Shown here one piece after another: positions 34,223 to 42,942 of a stretch of 64,000 nt of DNA. Positions within the stretch are counted from its first letter, which is position 1, and every line of letters begins with the position of its first letter. A model generated the notes under the pieces. The model did no database searches and was not told the origin of the DNA. It saw nothing but the letters and a program-made list of their open reading frames with translations. Position numbers and translations under genes: made by a program. The stretch spans positions 93,301-157,300 of the forward strand of contig JAKLKB010000004.1 of assembly GCA_023150835.1 (NCBI GenBank). Reading direction: 5' to 3'. Origin of the DNA: Myxococcota bacterium. Its GTDB lineage: Bacteria > Myxococcota_C > UBA6777.

Positions 34223-35400
34223 GTTCTTGTCTCGCCCCCCTTGCCGCTCTCTTGCGCCCCGCTCTCCCGCCAGATCCGCACGTCCTCAAACCCTGTCACC
34301 CACCACAACGGTTCTTCTCCGCCCATCGCTTGCGCACTCCCCTCGCGGATCGCTTGCGCACGCGCCGCGCACCACCGCCGATAATGCGCTCGCTGCTCTT
34401 CCCGTTCTGTGGCCTCCAGCGCATACGCAAAACGCAGGCTCACTCCACCCCCACGATGCTCGTCCGCACGACTCCGATACAACACCCGATCCAACGCCGC
34501 TCCCGCCCCCAGATGCAAGCGCAAGATCGCCAACGCTGGCGTACCATCCTCCCGACTGACCGAATGGATCACATACGGGATCATCCCCACAAAACTGGGC
34601 TCGGCCCATGAAAGCGCCGCTCCCGAAGCCCCTCCTTCCCAAAAGCTTTGTGCCTGCTCCACCAACCAAGGCAGCCCCTCCGCCGGTGACAACGTAAACA
34701 CCCTTGCCTCCGAAGAAAGCGCCTGTACCCATGACAACGCCGCTCCCACCAACTGCCGCCCAAGATCCATCCCTCGCGCTGCCTCGCTCACCGTCGCCGC
34801 GATCAGATGCCAAGCCCCGCCCATCGGGCGCGACGACCCCCGCCAATCCCCTCCCTCACAAGATTCCAACAAGTCATCAAAACGCTCCACAGGACGCGCT
34901 GACCACACACCCACGATCGCTCCCAACCATCCCAAATCCCCAACAGTCCGCTCTTTCAGCTCCTTCATCTTTCGCCCACCACCCGACGCCTCCTCTGCAA
35001 CAGCGCCTTCCTCTGCCTCCATCGCTTCCTCTGCAACAGCGCCTTCCTCTGCAACAGCGCCTTCCTCTGCAACAGCGCCTTCCTCCACCTCCGCTTGCGC
35101 CTTCTCTTCGCGTGCCACCAACAAAAACACCGGCCATCCGCCATCCGTTCGCAACAACGAAAACCACCGCGTCACCCCTGCCTCTGCCCAACTGCGATGA
35201 AGCTGCACAAAAGCCCGTCGCTCCGCCCCCTCTGTGTCCATCCTCTCCAACGGAACCTCCGCGATCTGAAGATTCGCCCCTATATTCCTTGCCGAAGCAT
35301 CACGCTGCCTCTGACCGCTTCCTACGGGGCTTTGCACCACATCGACAAAAGCGGGGGTATGTACCTTTTCTGTAGAAGTTGGTTTTGGAATCTTTCGCAT
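34213..35400 (-). CDS. Uncharacterised protein, possibly GNAT-fold
   Basis: 395 aa from ATG 35400 behind AGGGAGGCCGCG. Residues about 110-140 are an expanded Glu/Ala repeat (EEGAVA units). The segment WHLIAATVSEAARGMDLGRQLVGAAL looks like the acetyl-CoA-binding A-R-G-x-x-L-G-x-x-L motif of GNAT enzymes. The following VFTLSPAEGLPWLVEQAQSF recalls the T-L-S-P-x-x-G stretch in malonyl-CoA-decarboxylase-like and related acyltransferases. These are impressions by eye, not a family assignment. Its last 10 bases overlap the convergent kinase gene. Confidence 0.6.
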   Translation of the reverse strand: MRKIPKPTSTEKVHTPAFVDVVQSPVGSGQRQRDASARNIGANLQIAEVPLERMDTEGAERRAFVQLHRSWAEAGVTRWFSLLRTDGGWPVFLLVAREEKAQAEVEEGAVAEEGAVAEEGAVAEEAMEAEEGAVAEEASGGGRKMKELKERTVGDLGWLGAIVGVWSARPVERFDDLLESCEGGDWRGSSRPMGGAWHLIAATVSEAARGMDLGRQLVGAALSWVQALSSEARVFTLSPAEGLPWLVEQAQSFWEGGASGAALSWAEPSFVGMIPYVIHSVSREDGTPALAILRLHLGAGAALDRVLYRSRADEHRGGGVSLRFAYALEATEREEQRAHYRRWCAARAQAIREGSAQAMGGEEPLWWVTGFEDVRIWRESGAQESGKGGETRTQI

Positions 35401-35627
35401 CGCGGCCTCCCTTCTTGCTACACAGCGTAGCTGCCCCCACAAAGCTAAGAACCACAAGCACTTAGCGCAAGCTGCTTGCTTGCTCGCGCAACAATGCCCA
35501 CGCTTCCACCGTCCTCACAAAGACGCCCACGGCAGACAAGCACACGGCCCATCCGCACACACCCCAACACCCGCGCTTGACTCGCCGATACGCAGCCCAC
35601 AAATCCCCCCTATACCGAGGAAACAAG
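35401..35627. other. Divergent intergenic region
   Basis: It lies between the GNAT-like and membrane-protein genes. No motif, repeat element or protein-like reading frame is supportable. It should hold both promoters. Confidence 0.3.
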
Positions 35628-36734
35628 ATGTCCACGCCTGCCCCTGCTTTTCAAAAAGCCAAACAATGGCTGGGTTATCGAAAGATGCCCTCTCCTCTTG
35701 ACTCCACCGAAGCAATCCTCACCAAACGCCATCCTCTCCTTCATGGCTCTAGCGTCGTCGGCTACGGGGCGCTCTTGTATGCAGCCATCCATGACACAAA
35801 GTACGCCACAGGAGTTCTGCTGCTTCTGCTTTTTATGCTGATCACCTCCGTTCCGATGCTTTTGCGCAATTGGAAGATGCTTCTTTTGATCCTTGGGATC
35901 GTTGCCGTCTCTGCGACCTTTCCACCCCTCGCTCCCGTTTTCCTCATCGTTTTCGTTCTTTTTTATATGCGTAGATTGCTGATGGTTCTTACACATTGGC
36001 GACCTGTCCTCTCGGGTATGTTGCTCTATACGTCGGTGATCTTTGTGCAAGGGATCGCTGTGGTCACCGATTCCTCATCAAGTTCTCTTTTGGCGGACGC
36101 CGCCCGAACCCGCGCTGGTGTGGCCTTGTTTGTCGTCCCTTTCGGCGCTTTTTGCTTCCATCGTCTGCTTCACTGGCTGAACCGCCATCACTACAACACC
36201 CAAACCGCTCTTGCGGTGATGGGCGTCTTTCCCCTTTTGGTGCTGGCCCTTGTCATGCCCCTGTTCAAATTCGACCTTGGTATCGAGGTTCCCGAGATCC
36301 CTGCTGAAACCCCCGCAGGTGGCTTGGTTGCAGAAGGTAGTTTGGTTGCAGAAGGCACGCTCGCAGCACAATCCTCCACAGCAAACGTACTCGAAGCCTC
36401 GACCGCCCAACAAGCCACACTCGCAGCCCAATCCTCCGCCTCAAACGCACTCGAAGCCTCGACCGCCCAACAAGCCACACTCCAAGCCCAAGAAACCACC
36501 GTCCTCACGGGACTCAATAACGCAAAAACCGCCATCGCAACGTCCCATCCTGCCGCCGAAGACACCCATACATCGGTCGAAGACACCGATACATCCGCCA
36601 AAGAATCCGATACGACCGCCAAAGAATCCGATACGACCGCCAAAGAATCCGATACATCCGCCGAAGACACCGCCCTTGAGATCGCCGAAGAAGTCGCCGA
36701 CCAAGCCCTCAAATCCCAACGCCAAGATACTTAG
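35628..36734 (+). CDS. Multi-pass membrane protein with repetitive C-terminal tail
   Basis: 368 aa from ATG 35628 behind CCGAGGAAACA. About six hydrophobic helices lie within residues 45-225 (TGVLLLLLFMLITSVPMLL; LLLILGIVAVSATFPPLAPVFLIVFVLF; LAVMGVFPLLVLALVMPLF). A 135-residue tail follows, rich in Ala, Ser, Thr, Glu and Asp. It contains a duplicated NxLEASTAQQATLAAQSS unit and four copies of a 7-residue S-D-T-T-A-K-E unit (36590-36665). I do not recognise the membrane domain. The stop overlaps the stop of the convergent CBS gene. Confidence 0.7.
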   Translation: MSTPAPAFQKAKQWLGYRKMPSPLDSTEAILTKRHPLLHGSSVVGYGALLYAAIHDTKYATGVLLLLLFMLITSVPMLLRNWKMLLLILGIVAVSATFPPLAPVFLIVFVLFYMRRLLMVLTHWRPVLSGMLLYTSVIFVQGIAVVTDSSSSSLLADAARTRAGVALFVVPFGAFCFHRLLHWLNRHHYNTQTALAVMGVFPLLVLALVMPLFKFDLGIEVPEIPAETPAGGLVAEGSLVAEGTLAAQSSTANVLEASTAQQATLAAQSSASNALEASTAQQATLQAQETTVLTGLNNAKTAIATSHPAAEDTHTSVEDTDTSAKESDTTAKESDTTAKESDTSAEDTALEIAEEVADQALKSQRQDT

Positions 36735-37111
36735 GGCATCTCCGCCAACAGACAGCGGAAGATATCAAGATAGCTCACCACTCCCAACAACTGCCGCGCC
36801 TCGTTGACGACAGGGATCGAACTGAGCTTGTTGTCCAACATGATCTGCATCACCTGTTTCAGCGATGCTTCGGGCGAGATCGTCACCGTTTGACCGCGCA
36901 TCAGATCACTCACCCACTCGTCCAGCTTGGCCTCCAGCCCCGCGCCATCGTCGTGGATATCCCGATCGCTCAGATACGCCACCAACTCGCCATCATGCAC
37001 CACAGGGATATGCCGAATCCCCGTTGAAAACATCCAATCCCGCACTTCGCGCAGACGATTGTTCACTTGGGCCGTCACAGGGGACGTCGTCATCACATCT
37101 CTTGCCAACAT
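36731..37111 (-). CDS. Tandem CBS-domain protein
   Basis: 126 aa from ATG 37111 behind AGGAGGTTGCG. Two CBS domains: residues about 5-58 (ARDVMTTSPVTAQVNNRLREVRDWM, IRHIPVVHDGELVAYLSDRDI) and about 70-124 (SDLMRGQTVTISPEASLKQVMQIML, LSSIPVVNEARQLLGVVSYLDI). Stand-alone CBS pairs bind adenine nucleotides and regulate partner enzymes or transporters. No partner is adjacent on the same strand. Confidence 0.9.
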   Translation of the reverse strand: MLARDVMTTSPVTAQVNNRLREVRDWMFSTGIRHIPVVHDGELVAYLSDRDIHDDGAGLEAKLDEWVSDLMRGQTVTISPEASLKQVMQIMLDNKLSSIPVVNEARQLLGVVSYLDIFRCLLAEMP

Positions 37112-37388
37112 CGCAACCTCCTTCGCTGGGTATCTTGTGCGCTGTGTTGTTTGCTCCAACACATACAGCGACGCACGATACTTTTATGTTACCGCTTTGC
37201 ACACCAACGCGACGCCTCACCATCAAGGGGGATGCTGATCGATGTCAAGAGAGCAGCCCTGATCCACATCCGGGCCTCTGGACAATCTCGGCTCGCTCCT
37301 CCTACACTCCGCCTGCTCTCGCACAAGCATCGCCTGCCTCGCCACAACACAGGGCAAGACTTTTTCCAAACATAAGGAGCGTGGTTGC
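37112..37388. other. Divergent intergenic region
   Basis: 277 bp between the CBS gene and the F420-oxidoreductase-like gene. No repeat element, RNA gene or supportable open frame was seen. Confidence 0.3.
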
Positions 37389-38042
37389 ATGAAGATCGGG
37401 ATCTTTGGAACAGGAATGGTCGGACAAGCCATCGGTAGCAAACTTGTTTCTCTCGGACACAGCGTCAAGATGGGCAGTCGACAAGCAGGCAACGAAAAAG
37501 CCGTCGCATGGGTTCAACAAGCCGGTGCAGGCGCTTCAGAAGGCAGCTTTGCCGAGGCAGCGGCCTTTGGGGAGATGCTCTTTCACTGTGGACTCGGACA
37601 CGCCGCACTCGATATCCTCCATGCCGCAGGTGCTGACAACCTCAAAGGAAAGATCTTGGTGGATATCACGAACCCACTGGACTTTTCCAAAGGTATGCCA
37701 CCCACGCTCTTCGTCTCGGGCGACGACTCTCTTGGCGAACGCATCCAAGCCGCTTTTCCCCAAACCAAGGTCGTCAAGTCGCTCAATACCATCAGCAATC
37801 CCGTGATGATCGATCCCGCAAGACTCGGAGCGGATCACGATGTCTTTGTCAGCGGCAATGATGCCGATGCCAAGGCCCAAGTCACCGCGTTGCTCAAAAA
37901 CGGCTTCGGTTGGAAAAGCGTGATCGATCTCGGAGATATCACGACCGCACGCGGAACAGAATCTTATCTCTTGCTGTGGATTCGCCTCTGGGGATGCCTT
38001 GGTTCCGCCGATTTCAACATCAAGATCGTCAAACCCTCCTAA
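37389..38042 (+). CDS. NAD(P)-binding F420-dependent-oxidoreductase-like protein
   Basis: 217 aa, ATG 37389 behind AAGGAGCGTGG. It starts [31 protein letters not shown], a Rossmann G-x-G-x-x-G loop of the NADP oxidoreductase/F420-dependent type. [14 protein letters not shown] and [12 protein letters not shown] follow, as in the same family. Many non-F420 bacteria carry such proteins, where the electron donor is probably NADPH. The substrate is unknown. The last 20 residues correspond to the short all-helical tail. A separate transcription unit from hutG is possible because of the 57-bp gap. Confidence 0.85.
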   Translation: MKIGIFGTGMVGQAIGSKLVSLGHSVKMGSRQAGNEKAVAWVQQAGAGASEGSFAEAAAFGEMLFHCGLGHAALDILHAAGADNLKGKILVDITNPLDFSKGMPPTLFVSGDDSLGERIQAAFPQTKVVKSLNTISNPVMIDPARLGADHDVFVSGNDADAKAQVTALLKNGFGWKSVIDLGDITTARGTESYLLLWIRLWGCLGSADFNIKIVKPS

Positions 38043-38099
38043 ATCCCCCGTCAAACCCGCCCACACCGCCCCGCACTCACCCACAGAAAGGTCTCCACG

Positions 38100-38933
38100 A
38101 TGTCATCCCACCGCACCGATACGCACTCTCCCTACCATCTCGTCCATCCCACCGCGCCGCTCCGACCGATCCTTGTGAGCGTCCCTCATTGTGGAACCGC
38201 TTTCCCTGACGATCTCCGCGATCTCTACCTGCCACAACACACCCAACATCCCGATGATACCGATTGGTTTGTTCATCAGCTATACGACTTTGCCCCAAGC
38301 ATCGGCATCACGCTACTTTATGCTCGCTACAGCCGCTATGTGATCGATATCAACCGCGACCCCGAAGGCAAGCCTCTTTACAACGATGGCCGCGTGATCA
38401 CAGAGCTTGTTCCCTCGCGCACGTTTGCTGATCAACCCCTCTATCTCGGCCCCCCCCCCGATCAACACGCCATCCAAGATCGAAAGATCCGCTACTTTGA
38501 GCCTTACCACCAACAGATCCGCCTCTTGCTCACACAGCTTCGGCAACAATTCCCTCGCGTCTTGTTGTGGGATGCCCATTCCATCCGCCGATACGTCCCC
38601 ACCATCCGCCCACAACCCTTCCCCGATCTGATCCTCGGTGACCAAGATGGAAAAACTGCAGCACCCGCCTTGATCGATCTCGCCCAAACACACCTCTCCA
38701 ACGGCCCCTACGCTCTCTCTCACAACGACCCCTTCAAAGGCGGCTACATCACCCGCCACTTTGGCCGCCCCGATCAATCTGTTCATGCCCTTCAATTGGA
38801 GATGGCCAAAACACTCTACATGGACGAAGACACCACCACCTACGATCCCACTCGCGCCCAAACCATCCGCCAGATCCTCCAAAACACACTGATCGTACTT
38901 GCCGATCTCCTTGAATCTTCCGTCACCTTGTAA
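38100..38933 (+). CDS. hutG: N-formylglutamate amidohydrolase
   Basis: 277 aa, ATG 38100 behind GAAAGGTCTCC. Motifs of the family: ILVSVPHCGTAFPDDL, DTDWFVHQLYDFAP, RYVIDINRDPEGKPLY, LLWDAHSI and the late GGYITRHFG. The His, Asp and Glu in these blocks build the metal centre. It hydrolyses N-formyl-L-glutamate to glutamate and formate, the last step of the five-step histidine degradation route. That agrees with the hutF gene 340 bp downstream on the same strand. No hutH, hutU or hutI is in this window. Confidence 0.93.
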   Translation: MSSHRTDTHSPYHLVHPTAPLRPILVSVPHCGTAFPDDLRDLYLPQHTQHPDDTDWFVHQLYDFAPSIGITLLYARYSRYVIDINRDPEGKPLYNDGRVITELVPSRTFADQPLYLGPPPDQHAIQDRKIRYFEPYHQQIRLLLTQLRQQFPRVLLWDAHSIRRYVPTIRPQPFPDLILGDQDGKTAAPALIDLAQTHLSNGPYALSHNDPFKGGYITRHFGRPDQSVHALQLEMAKTLYMDEDTTTYDPTRAQTIRQILQNTLIVLADLLESSVTL

Positions 38934-38945
38934 AGATCTTCTGAA

Positions 38946-39049
38946 TTGAGTCTTACGCCACCTTTTCACGATGTTTTGACTTGAGTCTTCCGCCACCTTT
39001 TTACGATGTTTTGACTTGAGTCTTCCACCACCTTTTCGCGATCTTCTCG
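38946..39049. repeat. 35-bp x 3 tandem repeat downstream of hutG
   Basis: Units begin TTGAGTCTTCCGCCACCTTT at 38946, 38981 and 39016; the third copy decays into CGCGATCTTCTCGCGATC. Non-coding. Confidence 0.8.
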
Positions 39050-39088
39050 CGATCTGTTCGGGATCTTCTCACGCAATCGAAGCAAGGC

Positions 39089-39238
39089 CGTGAACAAATA
39101 CCCCCGTGTTCGCGGCCCTTCAAGCGACAGCGCCGTTTGTTTGAAAAGCAACGCTGTCTTCGCCGATACGGGGTGAAGGGAGCCGCGCTCCCTTCTGGGG
39201 TATGGGCCAACACCCCATCAAACAAACCTCAACGGCAT
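39089..39238 (+). repeat. Family B element, forward
   Basis: CCCCGTGTTCGCGGCCCTTC, AAGCGACAGCGCCGTT and CGGGGTGAAGGGAGCCGCGC with GGGCCAACACCCC follow the family B core in order. The ends are not clear. It lies just upstream of hutF. Confidence 0.75.
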
Positions 39239-39272
39239 CCATCCTCGGCAAGAAAAATTAATGGAGGTTTTT

Positions 39273-40652
39273 GTGTACTACCGCATCCTTCGTTTTGACG
39301 CCTTGTGGGACACCACTCAATGGATCACACCAGCCTACGTCGCCCTCGATAGCAAGGGCCTGATCGCCGCTGTGTCCACCACACCTGCATACGATCAACC
39401 TGCCGAACGCATCGCAGGTTTCGCATTGCCGGGCTACCACAACGCCCACTCCCATGCTTTCCAATACGCGATGGCCGGCCTTGCAGAGCATCTCCCCACC
39501 CACGCTCTTGAGGACGACTTTTGGACATGGCGTGAAGCCATGTATCGGCTTGCACTGACCGTCTCACCCGATGCGATGGAAGATATCGCCGCGATGCTTT
39601 ACGCGCAGATGGCGGCTTGTGGCTATACTTCGGTCGCAGAGTTCCACTACCTTCACCACGATACCAACGGCCATCCTTACGACAATAAGGCTGAGATGGG
39701 CCAGCGACTGATCGCTGCGGCCTCTCGCGCAGGCATCAAGATCACGCTGATACCGACGTTTTATCAGCGCGGAGGCTTCGGCAAACCCGCTCAACCTCAA
39801 CAACGCCGTTTTGTCTCCGCTTCCGTCGAAGACTTTTTCGATCTGCTTGAAAGCAGCCGAACAGCGGTCTCTTCTGCGGATCATGCACGCCTTGGCGTGG
39901 CTGTTCACTCTCTGCGCGCTGCCACCACCGAAGACACACGAACGATCTTTTCCCAAGCCGATCCGACGTTGATCCGCCACATCCACGCCGCCGAACAACA
40001 AAAAGAAGTCGACGATTGCCTTGCCCATCTCGGCGAAAGGCCCGTCGCTTGGCTACTTCGACATCTGCCTCTGGATGCGCGTTACCACTTGATCCACGCC
40101 ACACACATCCTCGATGATGAAGCCCGTGCGCTCGCCCAAAGCGGCGCTCACGTCGTGCTTTGCCCTTCCACCGAAGGCAACCTCGGGGATGGCTTTTTCC
40201 CACTACGCACCTTCATGGAAGCTGGTGGACGCTGGAGCATCGGCACGGACAGCCACATCGGGATCGATCTGTGCGAAGAACTCCGCTGGATGGATTATGT
40301 GCAGCGCCTTCGCCGCCAAAAACGCAACCGCCTCTGCATCCACGCAGACCAAGACAGCGGCCAGATCGCACTCCAACACGCCATCCAAAACGGACGCGCC
40401 GCCAACGGCCACACCGCACCGCCCTTTGCCATCGGCCAACCTCTCGATGCTGTGGTCTACGATGCCCACCATCCCCTCCTTGCAGCCGCCCCCTCCGAAC
40501 GTCGCCTCTCCACCATCGTTTACGCCTCCGATGCTTGCGCTCGCCTCGGAACGCTCGTCAACGGCCAATGGATCGTCCATCACCGACAGCATCGACACCA
40601 AGACGCCCTTCGCACCGCCTTTTTACGCACACTCCGCTCTCTCCAAGCCTAG
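39273..40652 (+). CDS. hutF: Formimidoylglutamate deiminase
   Basis: 459 aa if started at GTG 39273. ATGGAGG at 39261 looks like the ribosome site rather than the start, although ATG 39261 is in frame and would add four residues. It is an amidohydrolase-superfamily protein: GYHNAHSHAFQYAM with the metal HxH, GYTSVAEFHYLHHD, GVAVHSLRAA, RHIHAAEQQKEVDDC, HATHILDDEA and the metal Asp in SIGTDSHIGIDLCEELRWMD. HutF deiminates N-formimidoyl-L-glutamate to N-formylglutamate plus ammonia, feeding the upstream hutG product. Length fits the family (about 450 aa). Confidence 0.93.
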   Translation: MYYRILRFDALWDTTQWITPAYVALDSKGLIAAVSTTPAYDQPAERIAGFALPGYHNAHSHAFQYAMAGLAEHLPTHALEDDFWTWREAMYRLALTVSPDAMEDIAAMLYAQMAACGYTSVAEFHYLHHDTNGHPYDNKAEMGQRLIAAASRAGIKITLIPTFYQRGGFGKPAQPQQRRFVSASVEDFFDLLESSRTAVSSADHARLGVAVHSLRAATTEDTRTIFSQADPTLIRHIHAAEQQKEVDDCLAHLGERPVAWLLRHLPLDARYHLIHATHILDDEARALAQSGAHVVLCPSTEGNLGDGFFPLRTFMEAGGRWSIGTDSHIGIDLCEELRWMDYVQRLRRQKRNRLCIHADQDSGQIALQHAIQNGRAANGHTAPPFAIGQPLDAVVYDAHHPLLAAAPSERRLSTIVYASDACARLGTLVNGQWIVHHRQHRHQDALRTAFLRTLRSLQA

Positions 40653-40867
40653 CCCCCCCGTCCAGAGAAAACGCCCACAAGCAGAGAGCGCCCGCAACCG
40701 CTTTGAGAAACGAAGGTCTAGACAAAGAGGCCCAAAGTCTGGCACAGATGAACCCCTCTTCAACCAACGGATGTTTTTGCGCAACAAAAGAACACAACGA
40801 CCTCGACGCAGACGCATCTTGGAGAGAGTGGTTTTTGTAAGGTAGGAAGATCGGAGAAAAAGAGCAG

Positions 40868-42571
40868 ATGACCAAGTTACGCACCAGCAATATCCGCAAA
40901 CTCGCAGATCGCGTCTTTGATGTGTTGGTGATCGGAGGCGGAATCAACGGAGCCGTTTCGATGTCGGCGTTGTCAGGACAAGGCGCAAGCGTCGCATTGA
41001 TCGACCGAAACGACTTTGCAAGCGCAACCAGCCAAGAGTCCTCCAATCTTGTGTGGGGCGGGATCAAATACCTCGAAGGGATGGAGTTTGGTTTGGTGCG
41101 AAAGCTCTGTAAATCCCGCAACCACCTGATGCGCCACTACCCCTCGTCTGTGAAAGAAGTCCGCTTCTTTACCACGTTGGATCGAGATTTTCGCTACAAC
41201 CGCTCGTTTCTGTTTATGGGCGGCTTGTTGTATTGGACAATGGGCGGCTTTTTCACCGAAGCCCCGCGCCTGCTTTCGGTCAAGGCCATCCGCGAAGAAG
41301 AACCTTGTGTGAACACCGACCACAGCCAAGGTGGATTCGAGTATTCCGACGCCTACCTTGTGGACAACGATGCGCGTTTTGTCTTTGGCTTTGTGCGCGA
41401 AGCGCTCGATCATGGCGGAGTCGCGGCCAACTACGTCGAAGCCCTTGGCTCGAAGCGCATCGACGGGCTTTGGCATACACGAACACGCGACCGTATCAGC
41501 GGACGCGATATCACCGTCCGCTCCAAAGTCCTGCTCAATGCTTGTGGACCCTACGCAGACGCTTACAACCATGCCTCGCAGATCAAGACCCAACACCGCC
41601 ATCTTTTCTCCAAAGGCATCCACTTGATCGTCGATCGCATCACCCCCTCCAAAAAAGTCCTTGCCTTCTTTGCCAACGATGGCCGCTTGTTTTTTGTGAT
41701 CCCGATGGGTCCCAAAACCTGCATCGGAACGACGGATACGCGTGTGGATGAACTTCCTGCCCGTGTCACCGACGAAGATCGAGCGTTTGTCCTCGATAAC
41801 ATCAACCGCTTGCTCAAGCTCGAACATCCCCTCACCAAGGCCGATATCATCGCCGAACGCTGCGGCGTGCGACCGCTCGTCGTCGAACCCAAAAAAGAAG
41901 GCCAAGATCAAGGCGACTGGACCTCTCTTTCACGCAAACACGCCATCGACATCGACGCTACCCAACATTCCATCAGCATCTTCGGTGGAAAACTCACCGA
42001 TTGCCTCAACGTCGGCGAAGAGATCAGCGCCGCTGTCCGCCGCCTTGGTGTGCGCCTGCCCTTCGCGGGCAACAAATGGTACGGCGAACCCAAAGCCATC
42101 CGCCAAGAATTCTTCCACCAAGCCCGTCTGATGCGCCTCGACGATCTCACGCCTCCCACCCTCTCCGAACCTCTGAGCCAGCGCCTGTGGCGACGTTATA
42201 CAACGCGAGCCTTGTACCTCCTCGAAGAGATCCGCCAAGATCCAAGTATGGCGGAGCTTTTGATCGAAGGCACCGAGTACACACGCGCCGAACTCTATCA
42301 CGTCGCACAGCACGAGATGATCATCAAACTCGAAGACTTCTTGCGCCGCCGCTCCAAGATCGCCTTGATCGCTCGCCCTCAAGAGATTATGCGCTCCGCA
42401 GGAATGCGTGAAGCCTGCCGCATCCTCTTTGGTACAGATGCTGATGCTCGTTTTGAAGAATACTTCTCTGCTTTTTCTGAAACGCATCACGAAGCAAACA
42501 ACCCCTCTTTCTTGCCTTCACAAGAATCTCTTCCTGCACTTCCACCGACGCAGCCTGTCCATCATGCCTAA
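40868..42571 (+). CDS. glpD: FAD-dependent glycerol-3-phosphate dehydrogenase
   Basis: 567 aa, ATG 40868 with CGGAGAAAAAGAG upstream. The N-terminus has the FAD Rossmann motif DVLVIGGGINGAVSMSALSGQGASVALIDRNDFASATSQESSNLVWGG split across the usual GlpD signature G-I-x-Y-L-E-x-x-E-F. CGVRPLV and the later IFGGKLTDCLNVGEEI are also GlpD blocks. It oxidises sn-glycerol 3-phosphate to dihydroxyacetone phosphate and passes electrons to quinone at the inner membrane. The C-terminal about 25 residues are extra and end in a tandem repeat. No glpK or glpF is adjacent. Confidence 0.93.
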   Translation: MTKLRTSNIRKLADRVFDVLVIGGGINGAVSMSALSGQGASVALIDRNDFASATSQESSNLVWGGIKYLEGMEFGLVRKLCKSRNHLMRHYPSSVKEVRFFTTLDRDFRYNRSFLFMGGLLYWTMGGFFTEAPRLLSVKAIREEEPCVNTDHSQGGFEYSDAYLVDNDARFVFGFVREALDHGGVAANYVEALGSKRIDGLWHTRTRDRISGRDITVRSKVLLNACGPYADAYNHASQIKTQHRHLFSKGIHLIVDRITPSKKVLAFFANDGRLFFVIPMGPKTCIGTTDTRVDELPARVTDEDRAFVLDNINRLLKLEHPLTKADIIAERCGVRPLVVEPKKEGQDQGDWTSLSRKHAIDIDATQHSISIFGGKLTDCLNVGEEISAAVRRLGVRLPFAGNKWYGEPKAIRQEFFHQARLMRLDDLTPPTLSEPLSQRLWRRYTTRALYLLEEIRQDPSMAELLIEGTEYTRAELYHVAQHEMIIKLEDFLRRRSKIALIARPQEIMRSAGMREACRILFGTDADARFEEYFSAFSETHHEANNPSFLPSQESLPALPPTQPVHHA

Positions 42572-42660
42572 ATCCGATCACACCCGGCTTGCGCTTCGAC
42601 GCAGCCTGCCCACCATGCCTAAACCCGATCACACCCGACTTGCGCTTCGACGCAGCCTGT
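42546..42660. repeat. 51-bp tandem repeat spanning the glpD stop
   Basis: Units starting CGACGCAGCCTG at 42546, 42597 and 42648 (period 51 bp; the last is partial). The first unit contributes the final codons of glpD. Confidence 0.8.
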
Positions 42661-42680
42661 GCATCCTGTCCAAACCAGAT

Positions 42681-42849
42681 AGGACTTACGCAGTTGCCAA
42701 AAAAACCCGTGTTCGCGCTGTTTCAAGCGACAGAGTCGTCGATTTGAAAAACCTGCGATCTCTTCGCCCCTTTCGGGGTCAAGGGGGCGGCGACCCCTTG
42801 CGGGGTGTGGGGTGGAACCCCACAAAACCGAACCAACTGCGTAAGTCCT
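42681..42849 (+). repeat. Family B element, complete reference copy with TIR and 7-bp target duplication
   Basis: 169 bp bounded by perfect 16-bp inverted repeats: AGGACTTACGCAGTTG on the left and its inverse CAACTGCGTAAGTCCT on the right. It is flanked directly by ACCAGAT at 42674-42680 and 42850-42856, a 7-bp target-site duplication. No coding capacity. This defines family B as a miniature inverted-repeat element. Confidence 0.93.
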
Positions 42850-42942
42850 ACCAGATCACACAGAGGCGATATCTCGGGGTTTTCGTCTCGCCCTCGCGCC
42901 TTCTGCTCACCGCGCCTCACCCAAACCACAAGGAATCCCTCC

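Noticed and set aside
42805-42942. 46-codon upstream extension of the alpha/beta hydrolase
   Set aside because: It translates the right part of a family B element; the ATG at 42943 has its own ribosome site and a family-like start.
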